The notes below the pieces were generated by a model. That model saw only the letters and a program-made list of their open reading frames with translations. It ran no database searches and was not told the origin of the DNA. DNA of 18,669 nt. Source: Saprospiraceae bacterium (GTDB lineage Bacteria; Bacteroidota; Bacteroidia; Chitinophagales; Saprospiraceae). The DNA lies in contig JADZBJ010000238.1 of NCBI GenBank assembly GCA_020852155.1, positions 1-18,669 on the forward strand, written 5' to 3'. The first letter of the stretch is position 1; each line of letters starts with the position of its first letter. Position numbers and translations under genes: made by a program. Positions 9,183-16,585 of the stretch are shown in pieces.

Positions 9183-9911
9183 ATGAAAACAAATAAAAAA
9201 CTGGCGCATGTACTGGTATGCGCACTTTGCGCACCTTTCATTGCCTGTAACCTACCCAAAACCGCATTAGAGGAAGAAATGAGTCCTCCAATTGCCGATC
9301 TTTCCATCTCGCCTTCAGTCATTATTGCGGACGAAACCGTATCGCATTTCAAAAACACATCCCTGGGTAATTGGGATACCAGTAAATGGGAACTGGGTTA
9401 CCGTGAAACTCAAATGTATATAGACAGCTTTGATTACGTTTTCAACTATGCAGGGGAAAAGGAAATTACGCTTACCGTATCGGGAGTGCTTGGCTTTGAC
9501 AAAACGACAGAAAAGATTCTGGTTTATGCAATGAACCCTGGTTGCCTGAACTATGTCAGTCCCAAAACTCAAAATGAAGAAAAAATCAAGAATATCAGAT
9601 CTACGAACACCCTGATTACCGGAAAAATTGATGTCAAAAATGATTTCGCTGAAAGTGTAATCATATCCGTTTATCACTCTGATTCATGGCTATCCGGTTA
9701 TTATAAGCCATTTGAATCGTACGCTACGCCTGCCAATTCAACACTCAGGTTAAAATATCAATCCAGTGATCTCATTGTTGGGAATGACTGGGGAATCAGC
9801 ATTACGAAGGCTGATGGTACGAAATCATGTATCCGCACCATCGGAGACATATCTGTGTACAATAACGCGCTTTTCAGCCTCAGCGCCCAAAGAATCATGA
9901 GTGGATGGTGA
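9183..9911 (+). CDS. PKD-like domain lipoprotein of unknown function
   Basis: A 242-residue predicted lipoprotein. The ATG at 9183 is chosen because the signal sequence begins there (MKTNKKLAHV..., lipobox FIAC, lipidated Cys22). Residues ~35-100 look like a degenerate PKD domain (VSHFKNTSLGNWDTSKWELG ... YVFNYAGEKEITLTVSG), an Ig-like fold common in surface proteins. The remainder is predicted beta-rich and is not recognised. It lies 238 bp after susD on the same strand and may be an accessory surface protein, but that is positional inference. Its coding sequence looks more AT-rich than susC/susD. Confidence 0.8.
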   Translation: MKTNKKLAHVLVCALCAPFIACNLPKTALEEEMSPPIADLSISPSVIIADETVSHFKNTSLGNWDTSKWELGYRETQMYIDSFDYVFNYAGEKEITLTVSGVLGFDKTTEKILVYAMNPGCLNYVSPKTQNEEKIKNIRSTNTLITGKIDVKNDFAESVIISVYHSDSWLSGYYKPFESYATPANSTLRLKYQSSDLIVGNDWGISITKADGTKSCIRTIGDISVYNNALFSLSAQRIMSGW

Positions 9912-9979
9912 ATGAAAAAGTAGCATCAAGATTTCAAAAAATAAAGGCTCTATCAAATATGAACCAGAATAACGAGCGA

Positions 9980-9987
9980 TACCTTTG
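9980..9987 (+). promoter_or_regulatory. Possible -7 element (TACCTTTG) for the secreted protein at 10011
   Basis: TACCTTTG fits TAnnTTTG exactly and ends 23 nt before the ATG at 10011. No TTG is present at the usual distance upstream, so the assignment rests on the -7 element alone. Confidence 0.4.
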
Positions 9988-10010
9988 CCTTTTTGAAACG
10001 ATAATCACAG

Positions 10011-10820
10011 ATGCTACGCTATCTCCTGCCGATTTTTTGCCTTTCTCTGTCCGGATTGCTTCATGCACAGCAATTTATCATACCTGATTTTGACCTGGAT
10101 CAGCCTGATACCTTGCTCAGTGTATTCTTCGATTCGCGCCAGTTTGCCCCCACGGGTCATGTGCTTTGGCAGCCCGCCAATTTCGAGGAAAACATCTCGA
10201 TGGATCGCTCGGCCGATGGTTGGGTGCATACCCGCATTGACACCATCCTGTATTATTCCACTTTCGGTATAAAAAGAGCGGTTGTCGTGTTTGAAACCCT
10301 CGAATTTGACGCCGAAAATCATGTACTGGATTGCCATGCCTGCGATGCCAAACTCAGCGTTGCCGTTTTTACAGCATCCGAGGGCGGACGCTGGCAAGTA
10401 GATCGCTTTCAAAAACACTTTACTTCACTGGGCAGCGATGGCCAGAATGGAGAACTGGATTTAACCCGGTTTGGCCCCGAAACATGGTGCCTGACCATGC
10501 GGATGGACTGGTATAGCCAAGGGGTTTATGGAGAATATGTGTCATTTTATGACCTGGATAACCTCCAAAAAGTATTTAATTTTGTGGAACATGAAGACAA
10601 TTCAGGCGCCTTTGGCGATGTGCCGGAGCGCAATTACGCCCTGGATAAAAGCATACACTTCCTGACCAATGTGGATTCGCCTTCAGGTTGGTGGGAATTT
10701 GATCTGGTTGCCAGAGGTACGCAACCAGACGATGATATTTTACGTGCTGTACCAGCCAACCTCGTCGAACGTTATGCCTACAACTGGGAAACCAATACCT
10801 ACATGAAAGTCTGTCGGTAA
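10011..10820 (+). CDS. Secreted protein of unknown function
   Basis: A 269-residue protein with a clear Sec signal peptide (MLRYLLPIFCLSLSGLLHAQ, cleavage near residue 20). The mature part is rich in Asp, Phe and Trp, contains a single CxxC (Cys108-His-Ala-Cys111) and ends in CR; a third Cys lies in ETWCLTM. No family is recognised, and no catalytic motif or membrane segment is apparent. The alternation of hydrophobic residues suggests a beta-rich periplasmic or surface protein. The 76-residue membrane protein starts 30 bp downstream, so the two are probably co-transcribed. Confidence 0.8.
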   Translation: MLRYLLPIFCLSLSGLLHAQQFIIPDFDLDQPDTLLSVFFDSRQFAPTGHVLWQPANFEENISMDRSADGWVHTRIDTILYYSTFGIKRAVVVFETLEFDAENHVLDCHACDAKLSVAVFTASEGGRWQVDRFQKHFTSLGSDGQNGELDLTRFGPETWCLTMRMDWYSQGVYGEYVSFYDLDNLQKVFNFVEHEDNSGAFGDVPERNYALDKSIHFLTNVDSPSGWWEFDLVARGTQPDDDILRAVPANLVERYAYNWETNTYMKVCR

Positions 10821-10850
10821 ATCAAGTCATTCGAATTTCATATCATTTTC

Positions 10851-11081
10851 ATGAACACATTTTTACCCACGCTACTGCGCACCGTACTCACCTTTGCCGC
10901 ATTTTGCGTACTTCAATACATCATTCCGTATTATTTGCTGGCAGCGGCGGGTATCGTCGCTGGCGTTTTCATGCTCAAAACCGGCGAGGACCGCGCCTTG
11001 TCGCTCGGCATTCTGGTCGGTAGCATTCTTTTCGTCATTTTTGCCTACGCTATGGCACAGATATACCCGATAAGTTCCTAA
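10851..11081 (+). CDS. Small membrane protein (76 residues)
   Basis: A short hydrophobic protein. It has one long or split N-terminal membrane stretch (about residues 5-42, interrupted by QYIIPYY) and a second helix at ~49-70, with a short polar loop KTGEDRA between them. No known family is recognised. The start ATG at 10851 follows the previous stop by 30 bp. Its stop codon TAA (11079-11081) is at the same time the left flanking triplet of the palindromic element, so its present 3' untranslated region is mobile DNA. Confidence 0.7.
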   Translation: MNTFLPTLLRTVLTFAAFCVLQYIIPYYLLAAAGIVAGVFMLKTGEDRALSLGILVGSILFVIFAYAMAQIYPISS

Positions 11082-11240
11082 GAGTGTGTTCGGGAATTGG
11101 GTTTGTGCCGAACGAGGAAAAATTTGATTTTGATCAAGGCAAAATTTGCAGCCTTAGCCGGGTCCTAAGGCGAAAATTTTAACGCCGAGCAGAATTAAAT
11201 TTTTCGAGAGCAGGCCAAAATCCAATTCCCGAACACACTC
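11082..11240. mobile_element. 159-bp palindromic MITE-like element with 19-bp terminal inverted repeats and TAA flanks
   Basis: GAGTGTGTTCGGGAATTGG at 11082-11100 is perfectly repeated in inverse at 11222-11240. The interior remains self-complementary with interruptions (GAAAAATTT and AAAATTT blocks on both halves) down to a central GCCTTAG/CTAAGGC stem (11151-11157, 11165-11171) with a 7-nt loop. The centre of that stem, 11161, is exactly the midpoint of the element. TAA directly precedes (11079-11081) and follows (11241-11243) the inverted repeats, as expected of a 3-bp target duplication. It carries no reading frame of note. GAG-type ends with a TNA duplication would fit the IS1031 branch of the IS5 family, but the mobilising transposase is inferred, not seen. 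Confidence 0.85.
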
Positions 11241-11243
11241 TAA

Positions 11244-11357
11244 ATGCCCTATCGTTTTTGGCAAAAACAGGATGATGCTATATTGTTTTGCCGAAATTTG
11301 AATTTTTTCAATAGAATTGTTGGTCAGTTCAGGGAATTAAACGAGTTTCGCCCCTAA
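11244..11357 (+). CDS. Possible 37-residue small protein directly behind the palindromic element
   Basis: ATG at 11244 follows the right TAA immediately; the frame encodes MPYRFWQKQDDAILFC... and stops with TAA at 11355-11357. Without the 159-bp element the sequence would read TCC-TAA-ATG, so this frame would begin just after the stop of the 76-residue gene, a spacing typical of translational coupling. There is no homology or signal to confirm it. A hairpin (GGCAAAAACA 11260-11269 with TGTTTTGCC 11284-11292) lies inside, which may instead mean untranslated 3' DNA. Confidence 0.2.
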   Translation: MPYRFWQKQDDAILFCRNLNFFNRIVGQFRELNEFRP

Positions 11358-11446
11358 ACTCCTTCACCTCATTCAGTGGCTTGGGCCGCTATTTGGGGGA
11401 TGGTGTTTTTTTGCGAAATATCAACTTTATTTTTTTCTATGAACAC

Positions 11447-11476
11447 TTGGTAACGTCGGAAATAGTGCGAACTTTG
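11447..11476 (+). promoter_or_regulatory. Promoter of the HU gene (TTG-N19-GAACTTTG)
   Basis: TTG at 11447-11449 and GAACTTTG at 11469-11476 are separated by 19 nt, matching the Bacteroidota TTG-N17-23-TAnnTTTG promoter except that the -7 begins with GA instead of TA. The start site would fall near 11483, giving a leader of about 58 nt before the HU ATG. The rest of 11358-11446 shows no recognisable feature. Confidence 0.5.
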
Positions 11477-11540
11477 CACCTCGTTTTTCGGCTATACCAA
11501 ACCCCTGTTCATAATTCATTCAAAATCAACGAGATAAAAC

Positions 11541-11852
11541 ATGAGAAAGGCTGACCTTGTGAATGCGATTTCCGAAAAGACCGGGGTTCCCAAAGTCGAT
11601 GTACTCGTCACCCTGGAAGAGCTTTTCAAGGAAATCAAGACCACAATGACAAACGGCGAGAACGTTTATGTACGAGGCTTTGGCAGCTTCATCATCAAAC
11701 GTCGCGCAAAAAAGGTAGGTCGAAACATTAAAAAAGGAAAGTCTATTGATATTCCAGAACATTACATTCCATCTTTCAAGCCAGCAAAAATTTTCAGCGA
11801 GCAGGTCAAAAAGAATGTACACGCACTGCCTGAAGACGAAAGCGAGGATTGA
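11541..11852 (+). CDS. HU/IHF-family DNA-binding protein
   Basis: A 103-residue nucleoid protein that binds and bends DNA as a dimer. The HU fold is clear: N-terminal helices (MRKADLVNAISEKTGV, LEELFKEIKTTMTNGE), the core VYVRGFGSFIIKRR, then the beta-arm and IPEHYIPSFKPAKIF. The arm tip reads GRNIKKGKS, where classical HU/IHF has GRNPxTG, so the DNA-kinking proline is replaced by Ile; other Bacteroidota HU paralogues also lack this Pro. An acidic tail (LPEDESED) follows the family's usual end near residue 90. It is probably co-transcribed with the TPR gene 30 bp downstream. Confidence 0.95.
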   Translation: MRKADLVNAISEKTGVPKVDVLVTLEELFKEIKTTMTNGENVYVRGFGSFIIKRRAKKVGRNIKKGKSIDIPEHYIPSFKPAKIFSEQVKKNVHALPEDESED

Positions 11853-11882
11853 TTCGGATACATCCGTTTCCTCTTGATTTGA

Positions 11883-12665
11883 ATGTATATGAACAAACCT
11901 CAGTTAATCGCCATCCTTGCAGCACTCGGACTGTTTTTAGTGCTTTATTTCGGGTTTTCTACCAAGAATACCCACCAAACAGCCACCGACCACTCAAGAG
12001 CATTAACTGCTGAAAGCCTGGATATTGAAAAAATTCTCAAAGAAGCAGAGGCGGGACTTGATGCACAGAAAAACGAAGAACGATCAACCCTGCTCAATCA
12101 GTTGAATCAGGCAAACGCCGGACAAAAAGTTGAAATACTCAAGCAATTGTCTGGTTTCTGGTACAGAAACAACAATATACTGGCTGCAGCACATTATGCT
12201 GAAAATGCCGCTCAGGAAGCCTCAGTTGATTCCATCTGGTCTGTTTCAGGAGCGTTATACTATGAAGCATTGAATCGCAGTCAGGAGTCTGAAACCAAAG
12301 AATACGCTGCAACGCACGCCATCAAATCTTTTGAAAGCGCTATTTCATTGCAGCCTAAAAATGTAGAACACCGGGTAAATCTGGCGCTTGTTTATGCCGA
12401 ACACCCGCCGAAAGATAACCCGATGCAAGCTGTGCTGATGCTGCGCGATCTTGAAAAACAGTACCCTGAAGAAGCGGCTGTTTACAATGCACTCGGCAGA
12501 CTGGCCATCAAAACAGGGCAATGGGAAAAAGCCATCACCCGACTGGAGCAAGCCTTGAAAGTTTCGCCCCAAAACCCTAATACACCCTGCCTGCTGGCCA
12601 AAGCCTGGGAAGGCGCAGGGAACACACAAAAAGCAAGCGAATACGCCGCAAAATGTAAATTTTAA
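11883..12665 (+). CDS. Membrane-anchored tetratricopeptide-repeat protein
   Basis: A 260-residue protein with one N-terminal membrane helix (about residues 8-24, QLIAILAALGLFLVLYFGF) and a helical periplasmic or lumenal part. After a charged, probably coiled stretch (40-90), TPR-like helix pairs are visible: ~95-115 (ILAAAHYAENAAQEA), ~140-175 (ATHAIKSFESAISLQPKN), and two good repeats at ~195-258 (AAVYNALGRLAIKTGQWEKAITRLEQALKVSPQNP and the following pair). TPRs are protein-protein interaction scaffolds; the partner is not known. An alternative ATG at 11889 would remove two residues. It sits between HU and the COX24-like gene in a tight plus-strand run. Confidence 0.85.
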   Translation: MYMNKPQLIAILAALGLFLVLYFGFSTKNTHQTATDHSRALTAESLDIEKILKEAEAGLDAQKNEERSTLLNQLNQANAGQKVEILKQLSGFWYRNNNILAAAHYAENAAQEASVDSIWSVSGALYYEALNRSQESETKEYAATHAIKSFESAISLQPKNVEHRVNLALVYAEHPPKDNPMQAVLMLRDLEKQYPEEAAVYNALGRLAIKTGQWEKAITRLEQALKVSPQNPNTPCLLAKAWEGAGNTQKASEYAAKCKF

Positions 12666-12719
12666 AGCCTGTTCGTAGAACATATAACATTTTCATCACT
12701 TAACAACTTTCAGAGCAGT

Positions 12720-13019
12720 ATGCCTTGCGGAAAAAAACGGAAAAGACATAAGATTGCGACTCACAAGCGCAAGAAACGGCTTCGTAAGAACCGTCATAAG
12801 AAGAAGCGCTACGACGCTACCATCAAAAAAACTTTCCGGAGGCTTTGGCCATCGGAAAGTTTTTTCGATGATAACCGACACGCAATTCTTAGGAAGGTTA
12901 GTCACGACAGATCGGTTTTTCGCAACCTTGAATGCCAAAAGTGCATCAAGTTGCACCCAGAATCAAACATCAGGCAGGTAAGGCAGCACCCCACAAGCCC
13001 ACCGTGTCCGGGTAGTTGA
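12720..13019 (+). CDS. AURKAIP1/COX24-domain small basic protein whose frame runs through a terminator
   Basis: The first ~30 residues (MPCGKKRKRHKIATHKRKKR, then LRKNRHKKKR) are the strongly basic AURKAIP1/COX24 C-terminal-type domain. It is known in Bacteroidota as a 30- to 60-residue protein, and its mitochondrial relative (mS38) is a small-subunit ribosomal protein. A ribosomal role here is inferred. Unusually, no stop follows the conserved part: the frame continues (YDATIKKTFRRLWPSESFF) straight through the strong hairpin terminator at 12826-12865 and first meets TGA at 13017-13019, giving 99 residues. Residues beyond ~33 look unconserved. Transcripts ending at the terminator would have no stop codon. 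A lost stop or a sequencing error are the simpler alternatives. The start ATG is 54 bp after the TPR gene. Confidence 0.8.
   Translation: MPCGKKRKRHKIATHKRKKRLRKNRHKKKRYDATIKKTFRRLWPSESFFDDNRHAILRKVSHDRSVFRNLECQKCIKLHPESNIRQVRQHPTSPPCPGS
12826..12865 (+). terminator. Strong bidirectional intrinsic terminator inside the COX24-like frame
   Basis: Six A, CTTTCCG (12832-12838), an inner GGC-TTTG-GCC stem, CGGAAAG (12853-12859) and six T. The 13-bp outer stem with A-run and T-run is the clearest terminator in this part of the window and should end the HU-TPR-COX24 transcript. It would also work for minus-strand transcription. It contains codons 36-49 of the upstream frame. Confidence 0.9.
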
Positions 13020-13343
13020 ACAATATCCCCAATAGTCCAACTGCACCTCAAACACAGCCTGCATGCCCCAACCTGACACGCGCCCCGGAATTATTCCCCG
13101 CTGTCCTGACAAATACCTGTAATCAGCTGCACATTCGCTGAAAGTAGATAGCCTGTTCTATGACACGCTCCTGCTTCTTTGCTATCGCCTCGATCATTTG
13201 TGCCTGATCATTCCTCCGAATTGAATCATCGGTCGCTTATTAGTACCTAACGCCCGTCCTGACCCATGTGTCGGCACGAGGCAATTTCTATTTGTGAGAT
13301 GCCCGGCAATTTGTATGGACAACTGCGCATGATGCCCCTTCAT
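12963..13343 (-). pseudogene. Possible decayed minus-strand gene
   Basis: Three minus-strand open stretches in different frames follow one another. The first is 13343-13194 (ATG, 49 codons, MKGHHAQLSIQIAGHLTNRN...). The second is 13236-13123 (contains QMIEAIAKKQERVIEQAIYF). The third is 13157-12963 (contains SGWGMQAVFEVQLDYWGYC). Their overlap and protein-like composition suggest a gene broken by two frameshifts, but no family is recognised and stretches of this length can occur by chance. The wider 13020-13503 region between the COX24-like frame and the RNase gene has no RNA gene, terminator or clear promoter that I can see. Confidence 0.25.
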
Positions 13344-13503
13344 CCTGTTACGCCCCATATAAATGCCGAAATTTCGTCTTTCAATGCGATTTTCCGAATC
13401 AGCGCAAACTGAATTCTGAAAACAGGATGGTTGTTACATTCGGTTTTAGGCCCCCCAAGCCCAAAACTGTATCAGTGCAATCACCATAAACGCAAACCAG
13501 ACT

Positions 13504-15051
13504 TTGGATAAAGAACTCATTATCAATGCCTCAGAAGCAGGCGTTGAACTCGCCTTGCTCGAAGGCGGCAGGCTGGTTGAAATACACCACCAAAAAGTCA
13601 ACAATGTGCTTTCCGTCGGTGACATCCTTATCGGCAAAATTCGCAAAATGATGCCGGGGTTGAACGCCGCATTTGTTGACATCGGCCACCGAAAAGATGC
13701 ATTCCTGCACTACACCGACCTTGGCCCAAAATTGCGCTCGCTCGTGAAATGGACGAACGGCGTCATGAACGGCAGCATCAATACCCACAAACTTGACCAC
13801 TTCAAATACGAAGAAGACATTGTCAAAACAGGTAAGGTAGATCAGGTACTCAACAAACGGTTCCCGATTATCGTACAGGTACTCAAAGAACCGATCTCGA
13901 CCAAAGGGCCGCGCCTTTCCTGCGAACTGACACTGCCGGGTCGCTATATGGTTATTTCACCCTTCTCTGACGGCGTTTCGGTATCGAAGAAAATTGGAAG
14001 CGCCGACGAAAGAAAACGCCTGCATGCACTGGCTGAAAGTATAAAACCCAAAAATTTCAACCTCATCATTCGCACAGCAGCCGAAGGGAAAAAAGTACAG
14101 GAATTGCACGAGGAGTTGATCCAACTCATGGGTAAATGGGAAGAGATTTTTAAACAACTCAAATCCACTACCCCACCCGCCAAACTCCTGAGCGAATTGG
14201 ACAAAACAGGCTCCGTGCTGCGCGATCTGCTGAGCGACGGATTCAGCCGCATCGTGGTGAATGATAAAGACATGTACGCCGATATTAAGGCTTACCTGCA
14301 AAACATCAGCCCGGATCAGGTCAACATCGTTCAGCTTTACACTGGCAACAAGCCCGTGTTTGAAGTGTACAGCGTCACCAAACAGATCAAGGCTTCTTTC
14401 GGCAAAACCGCAACCATGAATAGCGGAGCTTACCTGGTGCTGGAAAAAACCGAGGCCATGCACGTTATTGATGTCAATAGTGGACATAAAATCACCACCA
14501 ACGACGTCGAACAAACCATCATGGGCGTCAACCTCGAAGCAGCGGAGGAAATCGCCCGCCAAATCAGGCTTCGCGACATCGGCGGTTTGATTGTCATTGA
14601 CTTTATTGACATGAAAAACCCCGAAAACAAACGTATCCTGACCAAGAAAATGGAGGATTTCATGCGCAAAGACCGAGCGCAACATACCATTCTTCCGTTG
14701 TCAAAATTCGGTCTGATGCAAATCACCCGCGAACGGGCAAGGCCGGAAGTAAGTATGGATACCTCGGAACAATGCCCCACTTGTGGCGGCTCCGGAAAAA
14801 CCAATGCGACGATCCTGCTTCAAGACGATATCGAACGCGATCTGGAGTTCGTCATGCAGTCGAAACCCAAAAACATCATCTATCTGCGCGTGCATCCATA
14901 CATTGAGGCATACCTGAAAAAAGGCTTGCCCTCCAGACAGATGAAGTGGTTCATGAAGTTCCACAAATGGATTCGCATCATCCCTGTCGCCGATTATCAC
15001 CTGTCAGAATACAGGTTCTTCGAAGGCGACGACGATGAAATCAGATTCTAA
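13504..15051 (+). CDS. rng: RNase E/G family endoribonuclease
   Basis: A 515-residue single-strand-specific endoribonuclease that cleaves AU-rich RNA 5' ends for mRNA decay and rRNA processing. An S1 RNA-binding domain spans ~34-125 (VGDILIGKIRKMMPGLNAAFVDIG). The catalytic Mg-binding aspartates are in MHVIDVNSG (Asp323) and GGLIVIDFIDM (Asp366). The Zn-link CPTCGGSG has Cys424 and Cys427, used for dimerisation in RNase E/G. The length matches RNase G rather than full RNase E, and there is no degradosome scaffold tail. The start is TTG: the family N-terminus (DKELIIN...) begins exactly there, and no in-frame ATG precedes it closely. A strong terminator follows 36 bp after the stop. Confidence 0.95.
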   Translation: MDKELIINASEAGVELALLEGGRLVEIHHQKVNNVLSVGDILIGKIRKMMPGLNAAFVDIGHRKDAFLHYTDLGPKLRSLVKWTNGVMNGSINTHKLDHFKYEEDIVKTGKVDQVLNKRFPIIVQVLKEPISTKGPRLSCELTLPGRYMVISPFSDGVSVSKKIGSADERKRLHALAESIKPKNFNLIIRTAAEGKKVQELHEELIQLMGKWEEIFKQLKSTTPPAKLLSELDKTGSVLRDLLSDGFSRIVVNDKDMYADIKAYLQNISPDQVNIVQLYTGNKPVFEVYSVTKQIKASFGKTATMNSGAYLVLEKTEAMHVIDVNSGHKITTNDVEQTIMGVNLEAAEEIARQIRLRDIGGLIVIDFIDMKNPENKRILTKKMEDFMRKDRAQHTILPLSKFGLMQITRERARPEVSMDTSEQCPTCGGSGKTNATILLQDDIERDLEFVMQSKPKNIIYLRVHPYIEAYLKKGLPSRQMKWFMKFHKWIRIIPVADYHLSEYRFFEGDDDEIRF

Positions 15052-15087
15052 AACAGTAAGCGCATCAGCGCAAAGCAAAAAATTTTC

Positions 15088-15133
15088 AAAAAAAATCCCG
15101 GTTGGCGATCTCGCTCAAACCGGGATTTTTTTT
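15088..15133 (+). terminator. Intrinsic terminator after the RNase G gene
   Basis: Eight A, TCCCGGTT (15096-15103), a loop with a small GCG/CGC stem, AACCGGGA (15118-15125) and eight T. It lies 36 bp behind the RNase stop and is symmetrical enough to act in both directions. The following 15134-15397 is AT-rich, contains a short palindrome CCAATATTGG (15360-15369), and shows no convincing promoter, although one must exist for the OmpA gene. Confidence 0.92.
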
Positions 15134-15397
15134 GCCTTTTTCAAACACACATATCGCATTTCAAACATATAAATTACGCAACAAAACAACATACACTCGC
15201 TCAAAACACATCGGTTTTAATGATTTTTCACCGAAAAACAGGATCGCCCTGAAGTACAAATTCCCGTTAATAAAACGATTTTCAAAAATCATAATATTTT
15301 GTTAAATTTTAATATTACCTGAAAAACGGCATGTGGTTAGCACGTCTGAACCCCGGATACCAATATTGGCGTCCGAAATTAATCAACTTGACATCCC

Positions 15398-16552
15398 ATG
15401 CGATACGCAAAATTTTTGCTCGCGATTACGCTTCTTTTTCCGGTTTTGGCCTTCGCACAATTAATCCCCGCAGAAGGCTTTGTATTTGATCAATCCAGCG
15501 GTTTGCCTGTCAGTCAGTCAAAAGTTACGATCTATGACGACATGCTCAAAACGCCCCTTGCCAGTCAGCAAACAGGCCCCGACGGCAAATATTCCCTGAT
15601 GGTACCCAAAGTAGAGCGGTACACCATCAAAGCCGAGAAATCTACTTTTTTCGATGCCGCGCTGGTCGTCAACAGTTTTGACAGCCTGTTGAAAAACGAC
15701 ATAGCGCTTTCCCGCAAACCGGGCTATGTGTTTGACATCACCATTTTCGACAAGGCTTTCGAACATAATCCGATCAATACCCTGCGCGACTGCAAGGTGG
15801 AAATTTACAACAACACGACGCACGAACAGGAACTCGCGATAGAGCAAATGCCTAAAAGCACTTTCAATTTCTCCTTCGCTGAAGGCAATCACTATACAGT
15901 TTTGGTTCGTAAACAAGGTTATTTAAACCGCCGCGTAGAGGTTTATGTCAATGTGAATGGCTGCATCCTTGGTATAGATGGTATGGGCATCAAAGAACCA
16001 GACCTGGTGCCACTCATGACACACGGCAACGAAATTGGCTATTTCCTTGGCACGATTGACCTGGATAGTATTCAGATTGGCAAGCGCTTTCAAATCAATA
16101 ACATTTACTACGATTTTGATAAATGGGCCATTCGCCCGGAAGCAGCCAACACGCTCGACAAACTCGCCGTATTTCTGAAAGATAACGCCGGAATTCAGGT
16201 GGAATTAGGCTCGCACACTGACGCACGCGGCAGCGACGACTATAATCTTTCCCTTTCGGAAAAACGCGCCAAATCCGCGGTCAACTACCTGACAACAGTA
16301 CAAGGCATTGCTGAAAACAGCATCACCTCAAAGGGTTACGGCGAAACGCAACTCATCAACCAGTGCGAGGATGGCGCGGATTGCTCCGAACAGGATCACC
16401 AGAAAAACCGTCGTACCGAAATCAAAATCATCGGTTATGATCCGGCAAATGACCCGCTCTGGCGCCGCAGCCTGAAAGAAATCATTGAAGACAAAAACCT
16501 GTATCGGAAAATCATCCAGCAGGAAAAATCAACACGGCCGGTTTCCAAATAA
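15398..16552 (+). CDS. OmpA-family outer membrane protein with carboxypeptidase-regulatory-like domain
   Basis: A 384-residue envelope protein. Signal peptide 1-21 (...FPVLAFAQ). Residues ~24-105 resemble a carboxypeptidase regulatory-like beta-sandwich (GFVFDQSSGLPVSQSKVTIYD, GPDGKYSLMVP), and a second, unassigned beta-rich region follows (~110-205). The C-terminal OmpA peptidoglycan-binding domain covers ~233-345: NNIYYDFDKWAIRPEA, HTDARGS with Asp275, NLSLSEKRA with Arg290 (the two diaminopimelate-contacting residues), SKGYGE and NRRTEIKI. It would tether the outer membrane to peptidoglycan. There is no N-terminal beta-barrel. The next gene begins 33 bp downstream, so the two are probably one operon. 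Confidence 0.92.
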   Translation: MRYAKFLLAITLLFPVLAFAQLIPAEGFVFDQSSGLPVSQSKVTIYDDMLKTPLASQQTGPDGKYSLMVPKVERYTIKAEKSTFFDAALVVNSFDSLLKNDIALSRKPGYVFDITIFDKAFEHNPINTLRDCKVEIYNNTTHEQELAIEQMPKSTFNFSFAEGNHYTVLVRKQGYLNRRVEVYVNVNGCILGIDGMGIKEPDLVPLMTHGNEIGYFLGTIDLDSIQIGKRFQINNIYYDFDKWAIRPEAANTLDKLAVFLKDNAGIQVELGSHTDARGSDDYNLSLSEKRAKSAVNYLTTVQGIAENSITSKGYGETQLINQCEDGADCSEQDHQKNRRTEIKIIGYDPANDPLWRRSLKEIIEDKNLYRKIIQQEKSTRPVSK

Positions 16553-16585
16553 AACCTGCTTCACGCACTCAACCACTATTCAGTC

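Noticed and set aside
9905..10087. 60-codon frame overlapping the end of the PKD-like gene and the start of the secreted-protein gene
   Set aside because: Overlaps the signal-peptide region of a better-supported gene and has no recognisable feature.
13020..13503. tRNA or other known RNA gene in the spacer before the RNase gene
   Set aside because: No cloverleaf, T-loop GTTCRANNC motif or terminator was found.
13957..14685. 242-codon minus-strand frame opposite the RNase gene
   Set aside because: Covers the catalytic core of a clear RNase E/G gene on the other strand; no independent support.
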